Notes: generated from the letters alone by a model not told the origin. A stretch of DNA of 28,553 bases from Mobilicoccus sp032100225 (GCA_032100225.1 DAMDJY010000021.1:1-28553), one strand, 5' to 3'. Positions 9,135 to 17,701 are shown, counted from the first letter of the stretch. Translations and numbers: made by a program.

Positions 9135-9718
9135 CTACGAAAAGTGTGCCGTAGGCGCTACCAGGAGCCAAGCTGTGGTCCAGCCTCCGAGGGACAAGGA
9201 ACCTGCGTCCAGGGACCCTGCACCCAACCGCAGGACGTGCCCGCGAGCCGGTTCGTAGACAAGCGTCTCATCATCCAGACCCGTCAGTAGCGTGACATGC
9301 CGAGTTAACAGTTGGTCCCTACATAGAACAGAGCCGGAGTACTCGGACCTGCGGCACGACGCAGAAGCTCATCCACAGTCCGACGAGATCTCCCGCGCAG
9401 CAATCGAACTCCGTAGTCGATCCCCGTACCCCGGCTCAGCACCTCGGCTGCAGCCCACGGGGATGTCCCCAGGCGCCGCGTCCACGGCAGGTCGGAAAGC
9501 ACGGATCCTCCGCGCACGGTCCACGCGTTGGCCAGGCGCATCATGGCCCGCTCTTCCGTCGCGAACCGCTGCGCCTGGACCGTGGAATCGCCTGAGGTGA
9601 GCGTCGCCGCATAGGCGGGGTCGTCGAGCATCCGCGCCATGACGAGGCAGGCCCCACCACAACTGACCGACGTCTGTTGGACGGGGGCCGCCTGACCGGG
9701 ACGGAGCCGGAATGTCAT
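9135..9718 (-). pseudogene. C39-peptidase-like protein, frameshifted
   Basis: The first 137 codons (to TAA at 9305) contain QTSVSCGGACLVMARM, the Gln/Cys active-site block of papain-like C39/NlpC-type folds, and end abruptly at YVGTNC. Shifting by one base at about 9311-9313 opens a frame that continues LLTRHVTLLTGLD, then DETLVYEPARG and GGWTTAWLLVAPTAHFS, to TAG at 9135-9137. The RHVTLL segment fits the catalytic His of such folds. Adding one base makes the whole span 195 codons exactly. The gene starts 5 bases after clpX and is probably co-transcribed with it. The family assignment comes from motif resemblance. The frameshift could be real, programmed or a base-calling error. Confidence 0.65.
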
Positions 9719-9723
9719 CCGAC

Positions 9724-10983
9724 TCAGGCCGATTCGCGCTCCGCGCCGCCGTGACGCACCACGGTCGGCGTCACGCGGTCGATGACGACCTCGCGGGTGA
9801 CGACCACGCGGGCGATGTCGTCGTCGCTCGGCACGTCGAACATGACCGGCTGCAGGACCTCTTCCATGATGGCGCGCAACCCTCGGGCGCCCGTGCCGCG
9901 TGAGAGGGCCTGTTCGGCCAGCGCCTCGATGGCACCGTCGGTGAACTCGAGCTCGACGCCGTCGATCTCGAACATCCTCTTGTACTGGCGCACCATGGCG
10001 TTGCGGGGCTCGACCAGGATGCGCATGAGCGCGTCACGGTCCAGCGGCGCCACCGTGGTGATGACCGGAAGTCGACCGATGAACTCGGGGATGAGACCGA
10101 ACTTCATGAGGTCCTCGGGCATGACGTCGGCGAAGTACTCGTCGGGGTCCTTGACCGTCTGCAACGCCGCACCGAACCCCAGACCCGCCTTGCCTGCACG
10201 GGACTCCACCAGCTTCTCCAGACCGGCGAACGCCCCACCGACGATGAACAACACATTGGTCGTGTCGATCTGGATGAACTCCTGATGCGGGTGCTTGCGA
10301 CCGCCCTGCGGCGGCACCGAGGCGGTCGTGCCTTCGAGGATCTTGAGCAACGCCTGCTGCACACCCTCACCGGAGACGTCACGGGTGATCGACGGGTTCT
10401 CGCTCTTGCGGGAGATCTTGTCGACCTCGTCGATGTAGATGATGCCCGTCTCGGCCTTCTTGACGTCGTAGTCCGCAGCCTGGATGAGCTTGAGCAGGAT
10501 GTTCTCGACGTCCTCACCCACATACCCGGCCTCGGTCAGCGCGGTGGCATCGGCGATGGCGAACGGCACGTTGAGCATCTTGGCCAGGGTCTGCGCCAGG
10601 TACGTCTTGCCGCAGCCAGTGGGGCCGATGAGCAGGATGTTGGACTTGGCGATGTCGACCTGCTCCTCACCCTTCTTGAGGGTGGATGCGGCCTGGATGC
10701 GCTTGTAGTGGTTGTAGACGGCGACGGCCAGCGCACGCTTGGCGCTGTCCTGACCGATGACGAACTGCTCGAGGAACTCGAAGATGTCACGCGGCTTGGG
10801 CAGTTCGCCCAGTCCGAGTTCACTCGCCTCGGCGAGCTCCTCCTCGATGATCTCGTTGCACAGGTCGATGCACTCGTCGCAGATATAGACACCAGGCCCG
10901 GCGATGAGCTTTTTGACCTGCTTCTGACTCTTGCCGCAGAACGAGCACTTGAGCAGGTCACCGCCCTCTCCGATACGTGCCAC
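9724..10983 (-). CDS. clpX: ATP-dependent Clp protease ATP-binding subunit ClpX
   Basis: AAA+ unfoldase of 419 aa that feeds tagged proteins to ClpP. The N-terminal zinc-binding domain has Cys at 13, 16, 35 and 38. Walker A GPTGCGKT is at 120-127. The pore loop GYVGEDVE, Walker B IIYIDEVDKI, the RKH loop (GGRKHPHQEF) and the sensor region EFIGRLPV follow in order. GTG 10983 is chosen because GAGGAGGA lies about 4 bases upstream and the protein then begins ARIGEGGDLLKCSFCGK like other actinobacterial ClpX; a longer in-frame start at 11028 lacks support. It is separated from clpP1/clpP2 by an antiporter gene and followed closely by the C39-like gene. Confidence 0.97.
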   Translation of the reverse strand: MARIGEGGDLLKCSFCGKSQKQVKKLIAGPGVYICDECIDLCNEIIEEELAEASELGLGELPKPRDIFEFLEQFVIGQDSAKRALAVAVYNHYKRIQAASTLKKGEEQVDIAKSNILLIGPTGCGKTYLAQTLAKMLNVPFAIADATALTEAGYVGEDVENILLKLIQAADYDVKKAETGIIYIDEVDKISRKSENPSITRDVSGEGVQQALLKILEGTTASVPPQGGRKHPHQEFIQIDTTNVLFIVGGAFAGLEKLVESRAGKAGLGFGAALQTVKDPDEYFADVMPEDLMKFGLIPEFIGRLPVITTVAPLDRDALMRILVEPRNAMVRQYKRMFEIDGVELEFTDGAIEALAEQALSRGTGARGLRAIMEEVLQPVMFDVPSDDDIARVVVTREVVIDRVTPTVVRHGGAERESA

Positions 10984-11012
10984 GTGTCCTCCTCGTCTCG
11001 TTCGATCCGTGC

Positions 11013-11065
11013 GGGTGTGGGCACACACCCAGGGCTGCGCGTACGCGACGGTACCGCCGACGCTG
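11013..11065 (-). promoter_or_regulatory. clpX leader: hairpin and motif shared with clpP1 leader
   Basis: The clpX 5' region holds a small hairpin, GGGTGTG-GGCA-CACACCC (11013-11030), a 10-bp palindrome CGCGTACGCG (11038-11047), and GCGACGGTACCGCCGACGCTG at 11045-11065. The last matches the clpP1 leader at 14278-14301 apart from one substitution and a 3-base indel. A common regulator of clp genes is inferred. Confidence 0.45.
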
Positions 11066-11103
11066 CTCCCCGACGTCCATTGAAACCCGGTGTCGCGCGC
11101 TGT

Positions 11104-11138
11104 GGCGCCCCTGTCCGCTGAGGGCGGACAGGGGCGCC
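11104..11138 (-). terminator. Terminator after the antiporter gene
   Basis: A perfect 15-bp stem, GGCGCCCCTGTCCGC (11104-11118) with GCGGACAGGGGCGCC (11124-11138), encloses a 5-base loop. It lies downstream of the antiporter gene and upstream of clpX, so clpX probably has its own promoter. Confidence 0.75.
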
Positions 11139-11200
11139 GGAAGCACTGTGAGACCTATCGGCGCATGCGCCGGGGATCGAATCAGGACGAGACGCCGACC

Positions 11201-12709
11201 TCAGATCTCGATACTGCCGCCCATCACTCTGAGCACGCCGAACACCGCGCCGATGACGACCAGTGCCAGCACACCGAGTTCGACGGGCGTGAACACGCGC
11301 AGACCGTTCTCCTTGCGCGCCCACACATAGAAGACGAGGCCGATGACGTAGAAGACGCAGGCCAGCAGGGTGTACTCGAGCCCGGCGGCGTAGACCAACC
11401 AGAGCGCGTACACGATCGCCACGGACGCGACCAGCACCGACCCCGGCGTGATGTGCCGCTCCCCCGTGCCACCGTCGCGCACCGCCGTGACGACGGCGTA
11501 AAGGACCGACCAGAGGTAGGGCAGCAGCACGAGCGCAGAAGCCAGGTAGATCAGGGTGTTGTAGGTGCCGCTGTTGACCATCGTCCAGACGAGCATCGCC
11601 TGGATCGACAACGTGGTCATCCAGAGCGCGCCCACGGGCGCACCGTTCTTGTTCTCACGGGCGATCCAGCGGGGCATGACCCCCTCCTGTGCCGGCTTGA
11701 GGAGGATCTCAGAGCACAGCAACGTCCAGCTGAGCAGCGCGCCCAGGATCGAGACGACGAGCCCCGCGGAGATGAACCACGTCCCCCACGGCCCGACGAC
11801 GCTGGACAGGACTCCGGCCATCGCCGGCTTGGAGAGTCCGGCGATCTCGGCCTGCGCGAGGATCCCGTAGGACATGAGGTTGACCAGCACGAGCAGGGCC
11901 AGCACGGAGAGGAACCCGATGACGGTGGCCTTACCCACGTCCGACCGCTTCTCGGCGCGGGAGCTGAAGATGCTCGCGCCCTCGATGCCGATGAAGACCC
12001 AGACGGTCACCATCATCATGTTCTTGACCTGGTCCATCGTCGAGCCCAGCGACTCGCCGTCGATCGACGCGGCCTGGCCCCAGAAGTCGGAGGTGAACAC
12101 GCCCATCTTGAACGCGATACCGGTGAGCACGATGAAGAGCAGCAGCGGGACGATCTTGGCGACGGTGACCAAGGTGTTCAGGATGGCCGCCTCGCGCACT
12201 CCGCGCAGGACGAGCACGTGGTACCCCCAGAGCAGCAGCGACGCACCGATGATCCCGGCCAAACCGGGGCCGAACGACCCGTCCGCGCCCTCCACCTCCG
12301 CGAAGATCGGGAAGAAGTTGCCCAGCGTGCCGAACACCATGACGAGGAACGCCACGTTGCCCACCCACGCGCTGATCCAGTAGCCCCATGCGCTCGTGAA
12401 GCCGATGAAATTGCCGAATCCCGCACGCGCGTACCCGTAGACGCCGCCGTCGACCTCGGGCCGGGTGGTCGAGAGCATCTGGAACGTCAGTGCCAGCATC
12501 AGCATGCCCACACCGGTGATGGACCAGCCGATGAGGACCGGCCCGGGAGCGGCCGACGCTGCCATGTCGGAAGGGATGTTGAAGATCCCCGCGCCGATCA
12601 TCGAACCGATCGCCAGGGCAGTCAGGGCCATCAGCGGCAGTCCTGAACGCTGGGCGCCGGGCACGGCCCCCGCAGAGTTCGGCGTCATCGGATCCGACAC
12701 GGTTGCCAT
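11201..12709 (-). CDS. APC-family amino-acid antiporter (ArcD-like, arginine/ornithine type)
   Basis: Integral membrane transporter of 502 aa, about 12-13 hydrophobic segments. The substrate-binding first helix carries GSMIGAGIF at residues 35-43. The blocks RPEVDGGVYGYARAGFG and SAWGYWISAWVGNV are characteristic of the basic amino acid/polyamine antiporter (APA, ArcD/LysI) branch, so exchange of arginine for ornithine or a similar cationic pair is likely. No arginine deiminase genes (arcABC) are nearby, so the exact substrate is uncertain. ATG 12709 is chosen because GGAGG lies 5 bases upstream; upstream in-frame starts lack a ribosome site. Hairpins on both sides isolate it as a single-gene unit inside the clp cluster. 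Confidence 0.88.
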   Translation of the reverse strand: MATVSDPMTPNSAGAVPGAQRSGLPLMALTALAIGSMIGAGIFNIPSDMAASAAPGPVLIGWSITGVGMLMLALTFQMLSTTRPEVDGGVYGYARAGFGNFIGFTSAWGYWISAWVGNVAFLVMVFGTLGNFFPIFAEVEGADGSFGPGLAGIIGASLLLWGYHVLVLRGVREAAILNTLVTVAKIVPLLLFIVLTGIAFKMGVFTSDFWGQAASIDGESLGSTMDQVKNMMMVTVWVFIGIEGASIFSSRAEKRSDVGKATVIGFLSVLALLVLVNLMSYGILAQAEIAGLSKPAMAGVLSSVVGPWGTWFISAGLVVSILGALLSWTLLCSEILLKPAQEGVMPRWIARENKNGAPVGALWMTTLSIQAMLVWTMVNSGTYNTLIYLASALVLLPYLWSVLYAVVTAVRDGGTGERHITPGSVLVASVAIVYALWLVYAAGLEYTLLACVFYVIGLVFYVWARKENGLRVFTPVELGVLALVVIGAVFGVLRVMGGSIEI

Positions 12710-12849
12710 CGCTGCCTCCATCGACAGAGCCGGGGTCGTTCCCCGACTTCTCCAGGATGGCGCGATCAGCAGCCGCTGCGCAGGCGTTTTATGCCGTCCG
12801 GACGGTACAGCAGTGTCATCTCCCTCACACGAGGCCGTCACACACGACA

Positions 12850-12887
12850 GCGAGGGCCGGTGGTGACGAATCACCACCGGCCCTCGC
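12850..12887 (-). terminator. Terminator after clpP2
   Basis: A perfect 17-bp stem, GCGAGGGCCGGTGGTGA (12850-12866) with its complement at 12871-12887, is closed by a CGAA tetraloop. It lies 43 bases past the clpP2 stop. Confidence 0.85.
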
Positions 12888-12930
12888 TCGGTTCGGCCGA
12901 GAACATCGGCCGGTACTGCGGGTTCAGCTG

Positions 12931-13596
12931 TCAGCTCTGGCGGGATGCCTTACGGCTCTCAAGAACCTCATCGATGATGCCGTACTCCTTGGCCTCGGCC
13001 GCGGAGAGGAACTTGTCGCGCTCGATGTCCTCGTTGACCTGCTCAGCGGTACGACCGGCGTGCGCCCCGAGGGTCTCCTCCAGCCACGTGCGCATCCGGA
13101 AGACCTCGTTGGCCTGGATCTCGATGTCGCTCGCCTGGCCGTAGTCGCTACCACCGAGGGCGGGCTGGTGGATGAGCACGCGGCTGTTGGGCAGTGCGTA
13201 GCGCTTACCCGGTGCGCCGGCAGCCAGCAGGACGGCCGCGGCAGAGGCGGCCTGTCCGATGACGAAGGTCTGCACGTCGGGGCGGATGAACTGCATCGTG
13301 TCGTAGATGGCCGTCATCGCCGTGAACGAGCCACCGGGGCTGTTGATGTACATGATGATGTCGCGGTCTGGGTCCTGGCTCTCCAGAACGATGAGCTGCG
13401 CGATGATGTCGTCCGCCGACGCGTCGTCCACCTGGCAGCCGAGGAAGATGATGCGGTCCTCGAACATCTTGGTGTACGGGTCGGTGCGCTTCATCCCGTA
13501 GGAGGTGCGCTCCTCGAACTGCGGCAGGATGTACCGGCTCGAGGGAACCGCGATGCGGCCAGCGCCGTCGGCCATGTGGGGCGTGTGGAAGTTCAT
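12931..13596 (-). CDS. clpP2: ATP-dependent Clp protease proteolytic subunit ClpP2
   Basis: Serine protease subunit of 221 aa that forms a mixed ClpP1P2 barrel in actinobacteria. Catalytic residues are S118 (GQAASAA), H143 (LIHQP) and D194 (ERDKF). The oxyanion region SPGGSFTA is intact. The N-terminal extension of about 30 residues before ERTSYGMKRTDPYTKMFEDR is typical of the second subunit. ATG 13596 is preferred over an in-frame TTG at 13608 because GGAG lies 7 bases upstream of the ATG. It follows clpP1 by 24 bases, so the two are co-transcribed. Confidence 0.96.
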   Translation of the reverse strand: MNFHTPHMADGAGRIAVPSSRYILPQFEERTSYGMKRTDPYTKMFEDRIIFLGCQVDDASADDIIAQLIVLESQDPDRDIIMYINSPGGSFTAMTAIYDTMQFIRPDVQTFVIGQAASAAAVLLAAGAPGKRYALPNSRVLIHQPALGGSDYGQASDIEIQANEVFRMRTWLEETLGAHAGRTAEQVNEDIERDKFLSAAEAKEYGIIDEVLESRKASRQS

Positions 13597-13620
13597 TCGA
13601 TGCTCCAAAGTCTGGTCGGG

Positions 13621-14241
13621 TCAGGCCTGCGTGCCGCCGGCGCCCGGCGTCTCGGTGGCGCGGGAGAACACGGCGTCGACGAAGCCGTACTCCTTGGCCT
13701 CCTCGGCGCTGAACCAGCGGTCGCGGTCGGAGTCCTTCGTGATCTGCTCCACGGTCTGACCCGTGTGCTCGGCGATGAGCTCGGCCATCTGACGCTTGAT
13801 GAACAGCATCTGCTCGGCCTGAATCTTGATGTCCGTCGCCGTTCCACCGATGCCACCGAGGGGCTGGTGCATGAGGATGCGGCTGTGCGGCGTGGCGTAA
13901 CGCTTGCCGTGCGCGCCGGCCGTCAGGAGGAACTGCCCCATGCTGGCCGCCATACCCATGGCGACGGTGCACACGTCGTTGGGGATCCAGTTCATCGTGT
14001 CGTAGATCGCCATACCAGCAGAGATCGAGCCACCGGGGCTGTTGATGTACAGCCAGATGTCGGCCTCGGGATCCTCGGCCGAGAGCAGCAGAAGCTGCGC
14101 GCAGATGGCGTTCGCGTTGTCGTCGCGCACGTCCGAGCCGAGGAAGATGATCCGCTCCTTGAGGAGGCGGTTGTAGATGTGGTCGTCGAGCCCGCCCTTG
14201 GGGCCCGAATCGGCGGCGACGATCTCGCTGCTCTTGCTCAC
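13621..14241 (-). CDS. clpP1: ATP-dependent Clp protease proteolytic subunit ClpP1
   Basis: Serine protease subunit of 206 aa, partner of ClpP2. The triad is S100 (GMAASMGQ), H125 (LMHQP) and D174 (SDRDRW), with SPGGSISAG for the oxyanion strand. GTG start with AAGGGAG 8 bases upstream. It is first in the clpP1-clpP2 operon. Its 5' leader carries a CGGTACCG-centred motif shared with clpX. An intervening hairpin separates it from tig. Confidence 0.96.
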   Translation of the reverse strand: MSKSSEIVAADSGPKGGLDDHIYNRLLKERIIFLGSDVRDDNANAICAQLLLLSAEDPEADIWLYINSPGGSISAGMAIYDTMNWIPNDVCTVAMGMAASMGQFLLTAGAHGKRYATPHSRILMHQPLGGIGGTATDIKIQAEQMLFIKRQMAELIAEHTGQTVEQITKDSDRDRWFSAEEAKEYGFVDAVFSRATETPGAGGTQA

Positions 14242-14261
14242 GCTGTTGTCTCCCTTGTGCT

Positions 14262-14301
14262 CGTGACTGTCACGATTGCGGCGGTACCGCCACGGACGCT
14301 G
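14262..14301 (-). promoter_or_regulatory. clpP1 leader motifs
   Basis: Within the 14242-14494 gap are an inverted repeat CGTGAC-T-GTCACG (14262-14274) and a palindrome GGCGGTACCGCC (14280-14291). The latter is part of a longer segment (14278-14301) that recurs in the clpX leader. No clear -35/-10 pair was found. The rest of the gap holds nothing recognisable. Confidence 0.45.
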
Positions 14302-14494
14302 GTGCGACGCGCGGCGTACATCCTTCGTTCGAGGCTAACGTCGCAACACCGCTGGTGCTTCCCGGGTTCCGAGCATGTTCGCCCTCAGCGGACTCCGATC
14401 GGCTCCCGCGCCCATCAGCTGGAACGCCGTTGCATGGATCCCACGGCCCCCGACGACCTGCTGGCACCCGTCCCAGGGCACCTACGGGCGTGGA

Positions 14495-14537
14495 CGCCGA
14501 CGGCGCCGCACCCGAGATCGGGGCGGCGCCGTCGGCG
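14495..14537 (-). terminator. Terminator after tig
   Basis: A perfect 15-bp stem, CGCCGACGGCGCCGC (14495-14509) with GCGGCGCCGTCGGCG (14523-14537), starts 6 bases past the tig stop. Confidence 0.8.
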
Positions 14538-14542
14538 GGGAA

Positions 14543-15952
14543 TCACTTGTCCTGGTCGTCCTTGTCGGCACCCGAGTCGGCAGCTGCCTCGTCGGTACCG
14601 GTGACGACCGGCTCCGGCGCGTCGGCGCCATCCTGGTCGTCGTCGCTCGCTTCGGCGTCGTCGTCCTCGTCGTCACCGGTGTCGATGGTGGCGGACAGGT
14701 CGACGGTCTCACCGTTGGTGTCGGTGACCTTGGCCTCCTCCATGACGGAGGCGAGGGCCTTGCGGCGCGCGACCTCGGCGGCCATGGCGCCGGCCTGCTG
14801 GCCGTCGTCCATCGCCTGCGCGAGCTGGGCGGGGTCCATGCCGTACTGCTGCGCCGTCATGATCAGGTACTCGATGAGCTCCTGCTGGCTGACGCTGACC
14901 TGGCTCTTCTCGGCGATGGCGTCGAGGAGGAGCTGGGTTCGCAGTGCCTTGACCGTGTTCTCCTGGACCTCGGTGCGGTGCTCCGCGTCCTCGGTCTCGT
15001 GGGTGCCCTCGGCGAAGTGGGCCTCGACCTCGGCGTCCACGACGGAGTCGGGAACCGGGATCTCGAGGGTGTCGAGGAGGTGCTCGAGGATCTTGTCGCG
15101 AGCCTGGATGCCCTGCTGGAACTGCGTGGCCTGCTCGGCTTGCTTGCACAGGTCGGCCTTCAGCTCGTCCAGGGTGTCGAACTCGGACGCCATCTGCGCG
15201 AAGTCGTCGTCGAGCTCGGGGAGCTCGCGCTCCTTGCAGGAACGCAGGGTGACGGTGATCTCGGCGTCCTGACCCGCGCGGTCGCCACCGGCGAGGGGTG
15301 CGGTGAAGGCCTTCTCCTCGTCGACGGTCATGCCGACGAGCGCGTCGTCGAGACCCTCGATCATCGTACGGGTGCCGATCTCGTACGAGACGCCCTCGAC
15401 GTTGTCGATCTCTTCGCCGTCGATCTCGCCGCGGAGGTCGATGGTGACGAAGTCGCCCTCTTGCGCAGCGCGATCGACACCGACGAGGGTGCCGAAGCGG
15501 GCGCGGAGGTCCTCGATGCGGGTGTCGAGCTCGGAGTCGACATCGGATTCGGCGACCGGGTCGACCTGAACCTCGATGGAGGAGAACTCGGGCAGCTCGA
15601 TGGTGGGGCGCACGTCGAGCTCGGCGGTGAAGACGAGCTGGTCACCCTCGTCCATCGGCAGCTCGGTGAGGTCGACCTCGGGCTGGCCCATGGGGCGCAG
15701 GTCCTCGGCCTCGATGGCGTCGCCGTAGAACTTGGGGAGGGCCTCGCTGACGGCCTCCTGCATGACGGCGCCCTTGCCGACGCGCTGCTCCACGAGGCGC
15801 GCGGGCACCTTGCCGGGGCGGAAGCCCGGGATGGAGATCTGCGAGCTGATGGCCTTGTACGCCGCGTCGACGCTCGGCTTGAGCTCCTCGTACGGGACCT
15901 CGACGGTCAACTTGACCCGGGTCTGCGACAAGGTCTCGACGGAACTCTTCAC
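14543..15952 (-). CDS. tig: Trigger factor, ribosome-associated chaperone
   Basis: Peptidyl-prolyl isomerase and chaperone of 469 aa that binds nascent chains at the ribosome exit. The ribosome-docking signature GFRPGKVP is at residues 43-50. An FKBP-type PPIase domain occupies about 160-245 (EGDFVTIDLRGEIDGEE, then YEIGTRTMIEGLDDALVGM). A helical C-terminal domain follows, ending in a very acidic, probably disordered tail (DDEDDDAEASDDDQDGAD). GTG 15952 gives the conserved start VKSSVETL; GGAG lies about 8 bases upstream. The open frame extends to 16051 but without family similarity. Confidence 0.96.
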   Translation of the reverse strand: MKSSVETLSQTRVKLTVEVPYEELKPSVDAAYKAISSQISIPGFRPGKVPARLVEQRVGKGAVMQEAVSEALPKFYGDAIEAEDLRPMGQPEVDLTELPMDEGDQLVFTAELDVRPTIELPEFSSIEVQVDPVAESDVDSELDTRIEDLRARFGTLVGVDRAAQEGDFVTIDLRGEIDGEEIDNVEGVSYEIGTRTMIEGLDDALVGMTVDEEKAFTAPLAGGDRAGQDAEITVTLRSCKERELPELDDDFAQMASEFDTLDELKADLCKQAEQATQFQQGIQARDKILEHLLDTLEIPVPDSVVDAEVEAHFAEGTHETEDAEHRTEVQENTVKALRTQLLLDAIAEKSQVSVSQQELIEYLIMTAQQYGMDPAQLAQAMDDGQQAGAMAAEVARRKALASVMEEAKVTDTNGETVDLSATIDTGDDEDDDAEASDDDQDGADAPEPVVTGTDEAAADSGADKDDQDK

Positions 15953-16066
15953 TGCGGGCACTCCAGCATCGATCGGTGACGGGTGGATTGCGGCGGGCCC
16001 GACCCGGGGGTCGATCCTCACCACGTATCCCCCACATGTGGCAAAACACACGGCGGGGACAGCTCA

Positions 16067-16097
16067 TGCTAGCGGTACGCGCTGCACCTCTGTCGAA
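16067..16097 (-). promoter_or_regulatory. Possible tig promoter
   Basis: On the minus strand TAGCAT (16067-16072) could be a -10 box, with TCGACA about 19 bases upstream as -35, roughly 115 bases before the tig start. The spacing is long, so this is tentative. Confidence 0.25.
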
Positions 16098-16174
16098 CCG
16101 GGAGCCTCGCGACCCGTGACTGCCGCCTCTGGGGCAGTCGTGACGGGCGTCGAAGACCGCGTCCGGATATGACG

Positions 16175-16207
16175 AGGCCCCCTCGCCCCAGCGGGGTGAG
16201 AGGGCCT
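16175..16207 (-). terminator. Terminator after tRNA-Pro
   Basis: AGGCCCCCTCGCCCC (16175-16189) pairs with GGGGTGAGAGGGCCT (16193-16207) with one mismatch and one G-U pair. It lies 6 bases beyond the 3' end of tRNA-Pro. Confidence 0.7.
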
Positions 16208-16213
16208 GGCTCG

Positions 16214-16287
16214 TCGGGCTGACAGGATTTGAACCTGCGACATCGTGCTCCCAAAGCACGCGCGCTACCAAGCTGCGCCACAGCCCG
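16214..16287 (-). tRNA. tRNA-Pro (anticodon TGG)
   Basis: A 74-nt cloverleaf with acceptor stem CGGGCTG/CAGCCCG and discriminator A. The D arm contains GGCGCAGCTTGGTAGCGC. The anticodon stem-loop is CGTGC-TTTGGGA-GCACG, reading TGG. The T loop is GGTTCAAATCC. CCA is not encoded. A TAGACT hexamer at 16297-16302 on the minus strand is a plausible -10 box, but no -35 is recognisable. Confidence 0.95.
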
Positions 16288-16345
16288 CGACGCTGCAGTC
16301 TATCCGAGCGCAGAGGCGCCGCCGTCCTCGCGCCGCGCCGGCCCC

Positions 16346-17572
16346 ATGTCGGCCCTCCCCTGGACGCCCGCCTCCGCCGGCGCCGACGCCTCCCCCACAG
16401 CGCCCGGCGAGAAGATCGTCTGGAGCGCGTGCAACGTCAACTGCGGCAGTCGCTGCCCGCTGCGACTCGTCGTCCGTGACGGACGCATCGTGCGTGTCGA
16501 CCCCGACAACACCGGCGACGACGAACTCGGCACCCAGCAGATCCGCGCGTGTGTGCGTGGCCGCTCGATCCGCACCCGCATCTACAACCCCGACCGCCTC
16601 ACCTCCCCGATGAAGCGGGTCGGCAAGCGCGGCGAGGGCAGGTGGCAGAAGATCAGCTGGGACGAGGCCGCCACCCTCATCGCCGACTCCCTTAAGAGGA
16701 CGATTGCCGAGCACGGCAACGAGTCCGTCTACCTGCAGTACGGCACCGGCGTCCTCGGCGCCACCGTGGCCCGCAGCTGGCCGCCCGCTGGAACCGCCGT
16801 CGCCCGCCTGATGAACTGCGTAGGCGGCTTCCTCGACCACTACTCCGACTACAGCACCGGGCAGATCGGCATCGCCGTCGACTTTCACTACGGCGGTTGG
16901 CAGGGCTCGAACAGCAACGACGACACACGCAAGAGCAAGCTCGTCGTGATGTTCGGCAACAACCCGCACGAGACCCGCATGAGCGGCGGCGGCGAGGTGT
17001 TCGTCACCCAGAAGGCCAAGGCCGAATCCGGGCACCGCGTCATCGTCATCGACCCGCGCCAATCGGAGACGGCCATGAACCTGGCCGACGAATGGGTGCC
17101 CATCCGCCCCGGCACCGACGCTGCTCTCGTGGCCGGCTTCGCGCACGTCATGATCAGCGAGAACCTCCTCGACCAGAAGTTCCTCGACACGTACTGCAGC
17201 GGCTTCGACGAGGAGCACATGCCCGAGGGCGTGCCTGCCGGCCTCTCCTATCGCAGTTACGTGATGGGCGAGGGACCAGACAAGACCGCCAAGACTCCCG
17301 CCTGGGCGGCCAAGATCACCGGGCTCCCCGCACAGACCATCACCTGCCTCGCCCGTGAGATCGCCACGGCCAAGCCGTGCGCCGTCACGCAGGGCTGGGG
17401 GCCGCAGCGCCACTCCAACGGCGAGAACCAGTCACGCGCCCCCATGCTGCTCGCGGCCATGATCGGCCAGATCGGCATCTCGGGCGGCGGCACCGGCGAA
17501 CGCGAGTCCTCCGCCAACCTCGGTATGGCGTCCTTCCCGACGCTGGAGAACCCCGTGGGGGAGCAAAAGTAG
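16346..17572 (+). pseudogene. dmsA: DMSO-reductase-type molybdopterin subunit DmsA, 5' fragment
   Basis: N-terminal part of a periplasmic-type Mo-bisMGD oxidoreductase that reduces DMSO or a similar S-/N-oxide. The [4Fe-4S] cysteines are C29, C33, C37 and C69. The Mo-ligand serine is probably S170 in DYSTGQ. Homology runs to ENPV (17556), after which foreign DNA adds GEQK and a stop at 17570-17572. Joining this fragment to 19533-20686 and restoring two missing bases gives 789 codons, close to family length. The N-terminus is odd: the ATG has no ribosome site, lies 58 bases from tRNA-Pro, and the expected Tat signal (RRxFLK) is absent apart from a degenerate SRRAGPM in the upstream frame. Confidence 0.9.
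17550..17556 (+). repeat. Left direct repeat ACCCCGT at insertion in dmsA
   Basis: ACCCCGT here recurs at 19526-19532. With one mismatch the match extends to 11 bp (GAGAACCCCGT versus GAGCACCCCGT). Removing one copy plus the intervening DNA restores the dmsA frame, so this is the probable target-site duplication. Confidence 0.65.
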
Positions 17573-17573
17573 T
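17557..17573 (+). repeat. Element-end-like repeat, copy 1
   Basis: GGGGGAGCAAAAGTAGT directly abuts the dmsA break. An 11-bp core GCAAAAGTAGT (17563-17573) is identical to copy 2, and the following bases (TCCTGATTGGCTTG versus GCCTTGATCGGTTGG) are also similar. Confidence 0.6.
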
Positions 17574-17701
17574 CCGGTCCTGATTGGCTTGTTTCTTCGG
17601 ATCAGCGTACTTGATGTCGTAGTTCCGTCATCTGCCTTGCCGCGATTACTCGACGGGCTTGCCGTCCTGTACCACAGCAGATGCATGCGGAGTCGGCCGG
17701 A

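Noticed and set aside
12703..14604. 633-aa plus-strand frame
   Set aside because: Antisense to clpP1 and clpP2; no recognisable domain.
14375..15979. 534-aa plus-strand frame
   Set aside because: Antisense to tig; a Leu/Gly/Asp-rich shadow frame.
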